A DNA stretch of 50,251 nt from Desulfococcaceae bacterium. GTDB lineage: Bacteria > Desulfobacterota > Desulfobacteria > Desulfobacterales > Desulfosalsimonadaceae. This document shows, piece after piece, positions 1 through 6,894 of this stretch. The notes beneath the pieces were generated by a model, which was not told the DNA's origin, searched no databases, and saw only the letters and a program-made list of their open reading frames with translations. The DNA is taken from assembly GCA_030145385.1 (NCBI GenBank), contig JAQYVU010000022.1:1-50251 (forward strand), written 5' to 3'. Every line of letters starts with the position of its first letter. Position 1 is the first letter of the stretch. The position numbers were made by a program, and so were the translations under genes.

Positions 1-354
1 ATCCGCATCCACGCCTTCCGGAAGGGCGAAAGATCTTTGAAATTTACCGTAAGCCATTTCTTTGCGGTAATAATTTTCTTCTTTCACTTGTTTGTCTTCG
101 GTTCGTTCTCCTTTAAGAACCAGCATGTTGTTTTCAACGTCAACGTGAATATTCTTTTTATCAATCCCCGGGAGCTCAGCCTTGATAACATATTGGCTGT
201 CTTCTTCATAAACATCGGCACTCGGATTCCAGTTTCGTACGGACAATTTATCATCATTGCCCAAAGCCGGGGCAAAAAAATCATCCAAAATCCGGTTCAT
301 TTGGTCATGCATCCGCCATACATTTCGCTGGGGCGTCCATCGGATTACTTCCAT
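1..354 (-). CDS. Hsp20-family small heat-shock protein (3' end outside window)
   Basis: Reading the minus strand from the ATG at 354 gives 118 codons running off the window start, so the C-terminus is missing. The protein starts MEVIRWTPQ and carries the alpha-crystallin beginning typical of Hsp20: NWNPSADVYE, then VIKAELPGIDKKNI, then the LVLKGER strand and a YGKFQRSFALPEGVD segment. Hsp20 proteins are cytoplasmic ATP-independent holdases that bind unfolding proteins. A strong GGAGG ribosome site lies at about 362-366, just before the ATG, which fixes the start. A copy of the 125-bp dispersed element (372-496) lies immediately upstream of that site, so it would be transcribed in the leader or would separate the gene from its promoter. 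Family assignment is firm; the paralogue type cannot be told. Confidence 0.93.
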   Translation of the reverse strand, partial: MEVIRWTPQRNVWRMHDQMNRILDDFFAPALGNDDKLSVRNWNPSADVYEEDSQYVIKAELPGIDKKNIHVDVENNMLVLKGERTEDKQVKEENYYRKEMAYGKFQRSFALPEGVDAD

Positions 355-371
355 AATTTTTACCTCCATTT

Positions 372-496
372 GATGGCTTCGCAAAAAGTCCGAATTCTGT
401 GTTGCACTGCATTCTTCGTCACTGCGGAGTAGGCGAGCTACGCCTCATTCCTCAGAACTTGTGCGCCTTGAATTTGGAGCTTTTTTCTTTGCCATC
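372..496. repeat. 125-bp dispersed inverted-repeat element, copy A
   Basis: The copy begins GATGGCTTCGCAAAAAGTCC and ends in TTTTTTCTTTGCCATC. The two ends are imperfect inverted repeats of about 20 bp. The middle holds a partly palindromic core around GGCGAGCTACGCC. It has the same length as copy F (40536-40660), in the opposite orientation. The GATGGCTTCG end faces the hsp20 ribosome site, a few bases away. There is no coding capacity. Confidence 0.85.
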
Positions 497-674
497 AGTT
501 TCTGTTTTTTTACGTGATTAATTTTGTTTTGCCATTACTTTTCTTTATTTGTATAAAAAATATGGATGATTTGTTTTATGTCAATAGCCTTTGATTATTT
601 TTTATTGTATTATTTTAAAAAAATATTATCATTAAGTAATGAAAAGTGAAAACAGATAACAGGCGGGGTGCGCC
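497..674. other. AT-rich divergent intergenic region
   Basis: This very AT-rich stretch lies between the element upstream of hsp20 and the gene at 675. It must hold the promoter for the 675 gene and possibly the one for hsp20. Several TTT/TATTTTAA-like boxes are present, but none could be chosen with confidence. No gene is seen. Confidence 0.4.
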
Positions 675-1265
675 ATGAAAAAATTTAAAAATAAAAACGT
701 GAATTTGCCGCCGGCATCGTCTTTGGAGCTGGCCGGCATGCAATCGGTGCGTGCAACATTTAAACTGTCGAAACGAACCATTAAGACCATTAATATTGTT
801 GCCGCACAATTGGGTATTCGCCAAAAGTCCTTGTTCGACCATCTTATGGATGACTTCGAGAGTCTCAAGGCGGTGGCCGATGAAATCCAGCAGGTCGCCC
901 CGGTGGCAAAAGAAAGGATTCATAAAACATATGTGATCAGCAGAAAATCGCTGACATGCCTGGAGAAAATATCCCAAACCAGTAATGCGTCGCGGGATAT
1001 ATTAATCGAGTATTCCGTTCAAAGGTTAATGCCGATCATTGAAAAGGAACAGGAAAAGCAAAAAAAAAGAAAAGAAATTATCAATGAATTTAAGGGATTA
1101 GTTCAAAAGTCGCAGCAGTTACTAGAAAAATCAGGTGAGGTGCTGGACGAAGACGACCTGGTTTTCAACCGTCTGGCATCGGCGATTGCATACAGCATCA
1201 ATGCATATCAGCATATGACGGAATATGTCAAAAAGGGGGAGGGGCTGGAAGATTATTCCTTTTGA
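675..1265 (+). CDS. Hypothetical protein with two ribbon-helix-helix-like repeats
   Basis: The 196-residue protein is not a family I can name. Two segments look like duplicated ribbon-helix-helix units. The first, around residues 25-60, is a short strand (VRATFKLSKR) followed by two helices (TIKTINIVAAQLGI..KSLFDHLMDDF). The second, around 85-120, has the same pattern (KTYVISRKSLTCLEKISQ..ASRDILIEYSVQRL). A lysine/glutamate-rich helix, probably coiled coil, follows at about 122-160. The fold guess suggests a small DNA-binding protein, perhaps a one-chain RHH dimer; this is inference. A purine-rich site AGGCGGGG lies ahead of the ATG. The stop codon TGA at 1263-1265 overlaps the GATGGC end of repeat copy B. 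Confidence 0.75.
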   Translation: MKKFKNKNVNLPPASSLELAGMQSVRATFKLSKRTIKTINIVAAQLGIRQKSLFDHLMDDFESLKAVADEIQQVAPVAKERIHKTYVISRKSLTCLEKISQTSNASRDILIEYSVQRLMPIIEKEQEKQKKRKEIINEFKGLVQKSQQLLEKSGEVLDEDDLVFNRLASAIAYSINAYQHMTEYVKKGEGLEDYSF

Positions 1266-1360
1266 TGGCTTCGCAAAAAATTTAAATTTTGTGTTCACTG
1301 CATTCTTCGTCACTGCGGAGTAGGTTGCAAGCTACGCCGCATTCTTCAGAATTTGAATTC
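1264..1360. repeat. Dispersed inverted-repeat element, copy B (truncated)
   Basis: It starts GATGGCTTCGCAAAAAA, sharing the GA of the upstream gene's TGA stop. It contains the TTCTTCGTCACTGCGGAGTAGG core of the family (given here in part) and then degenerates before the right inverted repeat. Sequence past 1360 is the end of a sigma-54 regulator fragment, so the right end was lost. Confidence 0.75.
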
Positions 1361-1366
1361 CTGTTT

Positions 1367-1548
1367 TTATCTTATTCCCAGCTTTTTCATCCGGTTGTAA
1401 AGACTGGTCCGTTTCATGCCTAAGATTTCCGTTGCCCCGCCGGGTCCGCTGAGCTTGCCCCCTGTTCTATCCGGTACAAAGGCAACGTATCGCCGCTGGA
1501 TTTCGTCTAAAGTGGGGAGGTCGTCAAACTGGCTGCGTGCCGTGGGCC
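1367..1548 (-). pseudogene. C-terminal remnant of a sigma-54-dependent regulator (Fis-type HTH)
   Basis: On the minus strand about 55 codons read SQFDDLPTLDEIQRRYV, then a short linker, TGGKLSGPGGATEILGM, and KRTSLYNRMKKLGI, followed by TAA (1367-1369). This is the usual C-terminus of NtrC-type enhancer-binding proteins: LDEIQRRYI.., then GxxxGPGGAAxxLGxxRTTLxxRMKKLGI. No AAA+ domain or receiver sequence precedes it; upstream the frame is unrelated sequence without a start or ribosome site. It is therefore a decayed 3' fragment, lying between the truncated repeat copy B and an AT-rich promoter region. The upstream limit is approximate. Confidence 0.75.
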
Positions 1549-1881
1549 GTCTTCGTAAAGAAAAACAGCCTTTTTTATTTGAATATTACCCTCCCCGCCC
1601 AGAATTTTTACCCGCCATACGCCTGTCCGTGATTGATAAATTATATTCCGATTGAAAAAAATGTGTATTTTATAAAATAATTTCTTTAAATCATTGAATT
1701 TTTTATATGAAAAAATTATTGTGTTAAAAATATAGTTTTTTAACCGGCTATCCTGGGAAAATCGGGTTAAGGCTGTAATGATGAAAGTAGGAAAGTTATG
1801 TTTAACAAAAGAGCAAAAAGTTTATCCTTATTAATTAACGGACTATTTTACGAGCAGGACCAATAGCAGGAGACAGAAGGT
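1549..1881. other. Intergenic, AT-rich leader region of the sensor kinase gene
   Basis: About 330 bp are without a convincing gene. The stretch 1655-1740 is strongly AT-rich (runs of TTTTATA and AAAATTATTG) and probably holds the promoter of the downstream kinase. A good AGGAGA site lies at about 1868-1873. No palindromic operator was identified. Confidence 0.4.
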
Positions 1882-4800
1882 ATGCGGTTGCTCATTGTCG
1901 ATGACAGTCAAATTGAGCGGATGATTTTAAAAGAAATGCTTCAGGCCGAGGGACATACGGTAGAAGAAGCTGAAAACGGGAAACAGGCGTTGAAACAGGC
2001 GTTGCTGTCCCAGCCGGATATGATTATTTCTGACATTCTGATGCCGGTTATGGATGGTTTTAAACTTTGCCGGGAGATCAGGGCTGATCACAGAACCTGT
2101 GATATCCCGTTTGTTTTCTATACGGGAACGTATACCAAGACCGAAGATGAGGAATTTGCCTTTAAAATGGGCGCGGACCGGTTTTTGGTAAAAAATATGG
2201 AATGGGAAAAATTTTTCCGGGAACTTCAGGATGTAATCAAAGAAAAAAAGATGGGGGAATGGAATTTTCCGGAACGTATTCCCAAAGATGAAAAGGAGAT
2301 TTATAAGCTATACAGTGAGCGGCTTATTAAAAAACTGGAAGATAAAGTGACTGAGCTGGAAAGTGAGGTCAGCTGGCGTAAAAAATTGGAAAAGCAGCTG
2401 TTTGACAGCCAGGAAAGTCTCCAGATGGCATTGGACGGGGCCCATCTCGGAATGTGGGACTGGAATGTTCAAACCGGTGAGGCGAAATTTAATCCGCAGT
2501 GGGCTCAATCTTTTGGGTACACCCCTGAAGAGCTTTTGCCCCATTTGAGCACCTGGGAAAAATTACTTCATCCGGATGACCGGCAAAAAGCAATGGCCGC
2601 ATTGCAGGCAAACCTGAGCGGTACGACGGACGTTTATGAAAGTGAACATCGGCTGAAGGATAAGGACGGATTCTGGCATTGGTTCCTTGCCAAGGGCAAA
2701 GTAGTCAGCCGTGATACGGCCGGTGAAGCCCTGCGGCACGTGGGGACTTTTTTAGATATTACCGATCGTGTTGAAGCAAAAAAAACCCTTGAAAAGAGCG
2801 AAAAAAAATATCGCACCATTCTGGAAAAAATTGAAGACGGGTATTTTGAAGTGGATCTTACCGGCAATCTGGCTTTTTTCAACAAGGCGTTGTGCGATAT
2901 TCTCGGTTATCCGGAATCTGAATTAAAGGGAAAGAATTACCGGTCGTTTATGAATGCGCAAAATGCTAAAAAAACATTTCAGACATTCAACCGGGTATTT
3001 GAAACTGGTGAACCGCTAAAAGGGTTTGATTGGAAAATCATCAGGAAAAACGGTACCGGCGGATATCTGGATACTTCGGTTTCTCCAGTCAAAGATAAAG
3101 AGGAAAATGTGATCGGGTTCCGGGGGATTGCCCGTGATGTGAGTGAACGCCGGCTGATGGAACAATTTCTGGCTGAAAGTGAAGAACGGTATCGCCTGAT
3201 TTTTGAATCCGCCCCGGCCGGTATTTTCCATTATGATAAAAAAGGCATTATCCGGGCATGCAACCAGGCATATGTGGACATTAACGGATCATCTTTGGGG
3301 AAACTCATCGGTTTTAATCTCTTAGAAAGTGTCACCAACCAACTGGCGATGAATGCTGTCAAGAAATCTTTGGCCGGATCGCCGGGGCATTATGAAGGGG
3401 AATACACTTCGGTCACCGGCGGCAGAACAAGTTATATTAAAGCGGATTTTGTGCCGGTTCTTTCTGAAAGTAAAAACCTCGATGGCGGCATGTGTGTTGT
3501 GGAAGATATTACCGAACGCAAAAAGGCGGAAGATGCTTTAAACAAGAGTGAGCGGGAGGCCGGGGTGCTTCTGAATGCAACTACTGATGCCGCGGTGCTC
3601 CTGGACCCGGATGGAATCATAATAAACATTAATGATACGTTTGCGAACCGGTTTAACAAAAATAAGGGTGACATCATCGGCAAATGTATCTGGAGTAAGT
3701 TTTCTTCCAATATCACCATCTCCCGAAAGGATTATGTCCGGGAAGTCTTTGAAACCGGAAAACCCGTCACTGTGGTCGACGAGTTTCAGGGGATATGGGA
3801 TTACACGAATATTTTTCCGGTTTTGGATGCTTCTGAAAAAGTGACGCGGGTGGCGGTTTTTGCGCAGGATATTACGGATAGAAAACGGGCGGAAGAAGCG
3901 CTCAGGGAAAGCGAGGAAAGGTATCGCGGCCTGGCGGAACGCAGTCCGGGCATTATTCTGCTTTCCTCCCTGGATGGTGTTTGTCAGTTTGTTTCTCCGT
4001 CAATTGAGCGGCTCCTCGGATACCGGCCGGAAGAGGTGATCGGAACCGTTCCCGGTGATTTTTACTCGCCGCAGGAAGCCGGCCGGTTGCTTGAACTCCT
4101 TTCCCGGGTCGGAAAAGGGGAGACGGTGCGTAATTTTGAAGTGCGACTTGTAAGAAAAGATGGTTCCCCCGCGGTCCTTGAATTGGAAGGTATTCCGGTT
4201 CGTCGGAAAGGGCGCGTTGCCGGCGTTCAGTATCTCGGAAGAGATATCACGGATCGGAAGATTGCCGAGGAAGAACTCAAAAAGTCCCGTCAGCAGCTGC
4301 GTGCGCTTTCCAAACATCTGCAGCAAAGCCGGGAACAGGAACGGGCCGCTATTGCCCGTGAGATCCATGATGACCTGGGGCAATCTTTGACAGCGATTAA
4401 GATGGACATCTCCTGGCTCCAGGGTAAAATCCCCGAAGATCAGGAAGTGCTCAGGCATAAGGCCCAGGGAACCATATCGCTTATAGATTCAGCGATTCAA
4501 TCGGTGAAAAGAATTTCCGCCGAACTCCGCCCCGGCTTGCTGGATGATCTCGGCCTTCCGGCGGCTGTTGAATGGCAGGCCGGGGATTATCAGAAACGAA
4601 GTGGTATAAACATTAATGTGAGCATTGCCCCGGAAGAAATTTTTCTGGGTGAAGATCTGTCGATTGCCATTTTCCGTGTCTGCCAGGAGTCTTTGACCAA
4701 TATTGTCCGGCATTCCGGGGCAACCGACGCCTGGGTGGATTTGTCAAAAAACAGCAGCTCGGTTGAACTCGTTGTAACGGATAACGGGAGCGGAATCAGT

Positions 4801-4941
4801 GAAAAAGAGATTGCAAAAAAGAATTCATTCGGCCTGATCGGTATGCGGGAGCGGATTCATTCGTTTGGCGGGCGAATCAAAATTAGCAGGATTCAGGACG
4901 GCGGCACAAAAATAGCCGTGCGGGTTCCGCTCGATAAATAA
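1882..4941 (+). CDS. REC-multi-PAS sensor histidine kinase (HisKA_3 type)
   Basis: This 1019-residue cytoplasmic kinase has no membrane segment. It begins with a receiver domain: D7/D8, phosphoacceptor D51 in SDILMPVMDGF, T81 and K104. Five PAS/PAC units follow at roughly 179-295, 308-425, 436-550, 560-670 and 680-795, each ending in a D-I-T/V-x-E/D-R element. The catalytic part is NarX/LiaS-like: AIAREIHDDLGQSL with phosphorylated H829, then an HATPase domain with a DNGSGI N-box and GLIGMRERI. Such kinases usually phosphorylate NarL/FixJ regulators, and one is encoded convergently at 5010-5642. The N-terminal receiver suggests the kinase is itself the target of an upstream phosphorelay. No cofactor ligand can be deduced for the PAS domains. 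Confidence 0.95.
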   Translation: MRLLIVDDSQIERMILKEMLQAEGHTVEEAENGKQALKQALLSQPDMIISDILMPVMDGFKLCREIRADHRTCDIPFVFYTGTYTKTEDEEFAFKMGADRFLVKNMEWEKFFRELQDVIKEKKMGEWNFPERIPKDEKEIYKLYSERLIKKLEDKVTELESEVSWRKKLEKQLFDSQESLQMALDGAHLGMWDWNVQTGEAKFNPQWAQSFGYTPEELLPHLSTWEKLLHPDDRQKAMAALQANLSGTTDVYESEHRLKDKDGFWHWFLAKGKVVSRDTAGEALRHVGTFLDITDRVEAKKTLEKSEKKYRTILEKIEDGYFEVDLTGNLAFFNKALCDILGYPESELKGKNYRSFMNAQNAKKTFQTFNRVFETGEPLKGFDWKIIRKNGTGGYLDTSVSPVKDKEENVIGFRGIARDVSERRLMEQFLAESEERYRLIFESAPAGIFHYDKKGIIRACNQAYVDINGSSLGKLIGFNLLESVTNQLAMNAVKKSLAGSPGHYEGEYTSVTGGRTSYIKADFVPVLSESKNLDGGMCVVEDITERKKAEDALNKSEREAGVLLNATTDAAVLLDPDGIIININDTFANRFNKNKGDIIGKCIWSKFSSNITISRKDYVREVFETGKPVTVVDEFQGIWDYTNIFPVLDASEKVTRVAVFAQDITDRKRAEEALRESEERYRGLAERSPGIILLSSLDGVCQFVSPSIERLLGYRPEEVIGTVPGDFYSPQEAGRLLELLSRVGKGETVRNFEVRLVRKDGSPAVLELEGIPVRRKGRVAGVQYLGRDITDRKIAEEELKKSRQQLRALSKHLQQSREQERAAIAREIHDDLGQSLTAIKMDISWLQGKIPEDQEVLRHKAQGTISLIDSAIQSVKRISAELRPGLLDDLGLPAAVEWQAGDYQKRSGININVSIAPEEIFLGEDLSIAIFRVCQESLTNIVRHSGATDAWVDLSKNSSSVELVVTDNGSGISEKEIAKKNSFGLIGMRERIHSFGGRIKISRIQDGGTKIAVRVPLDK

Positions 4942-4971
4942 GGTAGTTGATGCGTTAAATAGAGAGTTGTT

Positions 4972-4990
4972 GCCTTTTTTACGAAGCCAC
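4972..4990. repeat. End fragment of the dispersed element
   Basis: CCTTTTTTACGAAGCCAC matches the TTCG-side end of the 125-bp family in reverse orientation (compare CTTTTTGCGAAGCCATC at 40644-40660). The rest of the element is absent. The end points at the response-regulator stop codon, 20 nt away. Confidence 0.45.
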
Positions 4991-5009
4991 TAAAGAAAGT
5001 TGAAAAACC

Positions 5010-5642
5010 TTACTGTACCAGCATGTTTTTAATGGCATAATGGATTATTTCCGCATTATTTTTCATGCCCATTTTCTGCAGAATTCTGGACCGGTAGGTG
5101 CTGATTGTTTTTTCACTCAAAAACAGGCATCCGGCAATGTTTCTGACGGTTTCCCCGGAAGCTATCATGCATAAAACCTGATATTCACGATCAGACAGGG
5201 TCGCATGAACCGGTTTGTCATGATCAGATAAAAGTGTATCCGCCAGATTTTCGGCAAACGTCCGACTGATGTATTTCCGGCCGGTGGAAACCTTTCGAAT
5301 CGCGTTTACCAGTTCCGATGGGGCGCTTTCTTTTGTCAGGTAGCCGGAAGCCCCTGCCTTTAAAACACGAACAGCATATTGCTCTTCCGGATGCATGCTC
5401 AAGACCAGGATCTGGACGGCGGGCAACTGCCGTTTTATTTGTTTTAATACATCCAGGACATTTGTGCCCGGCATGGTGATGTCTAAGACAACAACATCAT
5501 ATTTGTTCAGCAGCACTTTTTGAATTAACTCACTGCCGTCACAGGCCTCATCACAGACTGTCATATCCGGAGTATCGGCAATAATCTGTTTCAGTCCTTC
5601 ACGAACAATTGAATGGTCATCAGCGATAATTAATTTAATCAT
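5010..5642 (-). CDS. NarL/FixJ-family response regulator
   Basis: The 210-residue protein has a receiver domain (acidic D8/D9, phosphoacceptor D54 in VVLDITMPG, S82, K104). A LuxR-type helix-turn-helix follows at about 146-205, with LSDREYQVLCMIASG and the recognition segment SEKTISTYRSRILQKMGM. Proteins of this form dimerise on phosphorylation and bind DNA at promoters. It faces the multi-PAS HisKA_3 kinase that ends at 4941, with 68 bp between the stop codons. The convergent order is unusual for a two-component pair, but the kinase class and regulator class match. The start ATG at 5642 is the first in frame with the conserved LIIADDHSIVREGL segment. Confidence 0.95.
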   Translation of the reverse strand: MIKLIIADDHSIVREGLKQIIADTPDMTVCDEACDGSELIQKVLLNKYDVVVLDITMPGTNVLDVLKQIKRQLPAVQILVLSMHPEEQYAVRVLKAGASGYLTKESAPSELVNAIRKVSTGRKYISRTFAENLADTLLSDHDKPVHATLSDREYQVLCMIASGETVRNIAGCLFLSEKTISTYRSRILQKMGMKNNAEIIHYAIKNMLVQ

Positions 5643-5780
5643 TGGGTCTCTCTGTTTTCGAGCGTTGTTATCTTAAATGATTCTTTCATGAATAATTCGG
5701 GCAGCTGGCCTTTTTTAGTATTCTCATGATTCTGAATCATATTTTCATCTGAAATTCTTATGAGCTGCTTTTACGTCTTC

Positions 5781-5796
5781 TCGTTATATATAACGA
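5781..5796. promoter_or_regulatory. 16-nt perfect palindrome, candidate operator
   Basis: TCGTTATATATAACGA is its own reverse complement. It lies about 140 bp upstream of the NarL-type regulator start. Perfect palindromes of this size in promoter regions often bind dimeric regulators. The binder is unknown, and the AT-rich centre makes chance more likely than usual. Confidence 0.35.
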
Positions 5797-5933
5797 TAAT
5801 TTTATGATACATTCAACTTTTTTGTTGGGGGATTATTTTTTGAAAAATATTAAATCCTCAGTTTAGAGAAAATAATTACTATCTATATACATCAGAAACC
5901 CGGGGGATTGTATCCGATTTTTTCTGATTTTTT

Positions 5934-5999
5934 TGTAGGGAGTATATTATTTTAATGTAGGGATCGGCCTACACAGCGCCGGGCGGGGTGTCGTGTAGG
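5934..5999. promoter_or_regulatory. Repeated TGTAGG motifs with hairpin potential
   Basis: TGTAGGGA occurs at 5934-5941 and 5956-5963 (22-bp phase, about two helical turns). CCTACAC (5968-5974) pairs with GTGTAGG (5993-5999), giving a third copy and an inverted one. The phasing and orientation resemble a binding array for a dimeric response regulator. It lies 200-270 bp upstream of the gene at 6203. Confidence 0.35.
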
Positions 6000-6202
6000 A
6001 TAAATGCTGACAAAAAAATCGGCAAAAGTCTTATAGAATTATCAGGATCTTTCCGATATTGCGGGGATTGTTTTTTTGTTAAAGTAAATACAAGGTTTTT
6101 TGCCGGGATTAAACTTCACTGCCAATTATCTTAATTCACGACATTGAAGCCGGTCGCTATTAACCCCAAACGTTAACAATAGACGCTGTCGGGGAGAAAT
6201 AT

Positions 6203-6724
6203 ATGTCTGCAAAAATACATAATTCAGCATTGCTTTTAGCTCTGGCGATATCATTGATTTATGCTGTGTGCTGGGTGGTTTTTTCATTTTTTTTTGATAA
6301 TATAATCCTGTTTTCGATGAATAATCAGGTACATCCCCATAGATTACAGGTTTTGACAGGATTTCTGTATTTGTCTGCCACCACGTTTCTGGTTTTTATT
6401 TTAATGAAGAACCAAGTACGTCAAGCTGTCATTCTTCAGTCTAAATTGGAAATCTCGGATGAGACTTTAGAAAGCCGGGTGAAGCTGCGCACCGCTGAAA
6501 TTGAAAAATCATTTGGATCGTTGAAAACATTAGAGGGAATTATTCCGATTTGCGCGAATTGCAAAGGCATCAGGAACGGATCGGGACAATGGGAAACAAT
6601 CGAGTCTTATATTCAGAAGCGTTCTGATGCGGAGTTTTCTCATGGTCTGTGTCCGGATTGTGATAAAGAACTGTATGGGGATAAACGGATGCTTTTTCAA
6701 ACGATTGCCAGCAAATATTCTTAA
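6203..6724 (+). CDS. Small membrane protein with C-terminal CxxC...CPxC domain
   Basis: The 173-residue protein has two hydrophobic helices (about 9-31 and 50-68), a charged, probably coiled segment (75-110) and a C-terminal Cys domain. That domain has PICANCKGIRNG (C117, C120), W130, IESYI, then FSHGLCPDC (C150, C153). The same domain often caps PAS, receiver or GGDEF proteins in deltaproteobacteria, where the four Cys suggest a zinc or redox site. Here it sits directly on a membrane anchor with no other signalling domain. A related protein is encoded at 28835-29731. A GGGGAG site precedes the ATG. The function is unknown; a membrane-bound sensor or scaffold is a guess. Confidence 0.8.
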   Translation: MSAKIHNSALLLALAISLIYAVCWVVFSFFFDNIILFSMNNQVHPHRLQVLTGFLYLSATTFLVFILMKNQVRQAVILQSKLEISDETLESRVKLRTAEIEKSFGSLKTLEGIIPICANCKGIRNGSGQWETIESYIQKRSDAEFSHGLCPDCDKELYGDKRMLFQTIASKYS

Positions 6725-6794
6725 AGCGCATTCGCTCGACAGCCTGAGTATACAAAATCTTAAATACGGTGACATATCCAATTTGATATTTAAC

Positions 6795-6865
6795 GGGCGG
6801 GGATAAACCCCGCCCCTGCGGGAAATGCCGCAAATCTTATGTAGAGGAGGGCTTTTATGCCCTCC
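6795..6865. terminator. Two tandem perfect hairpins between convergent genes
   Basis: GGGCGGGG (6795-6802) and CCCCGCCC (6808-6815) form an 8-bp stem with a 5-nt loop. GGAGGGC (6846-6852) and GCCCTCC (6859-6865) form a second stem with loop TTTTAT. They lie between the gene ending at 6724 and acnB ending at 6895, so they can stop transcription from both sides. Neither has a long T tract. The first hairpin matches a GC-rich motif that is dispersed in many bacterial genomes, so a repeat origin is equally possible. Confidence 0.5.
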
Positions 6866-6894
6866 AGTGTAACTTCCGGTATTTGTAGATGTAT

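Larger units (their letters stand above)
5643..6202. other. 560-bp intergenic region with palindrome and repeated TGTAGG motifs
   Basis: No gene is evident. Three features stand out: a perfect 16-nt palindrome at 5781-5796, a pair of TGTAGGGA direct repeats at 5934-5941 and 5956-5963, and an inverted pair CCTACAC/GTGTAGG at 5968-5974 and 5993-5999. The region lies between divergent genes (the regulator on minus, the small membrane protein on plus) and so must hold both promoters. Confidence 0.55.
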
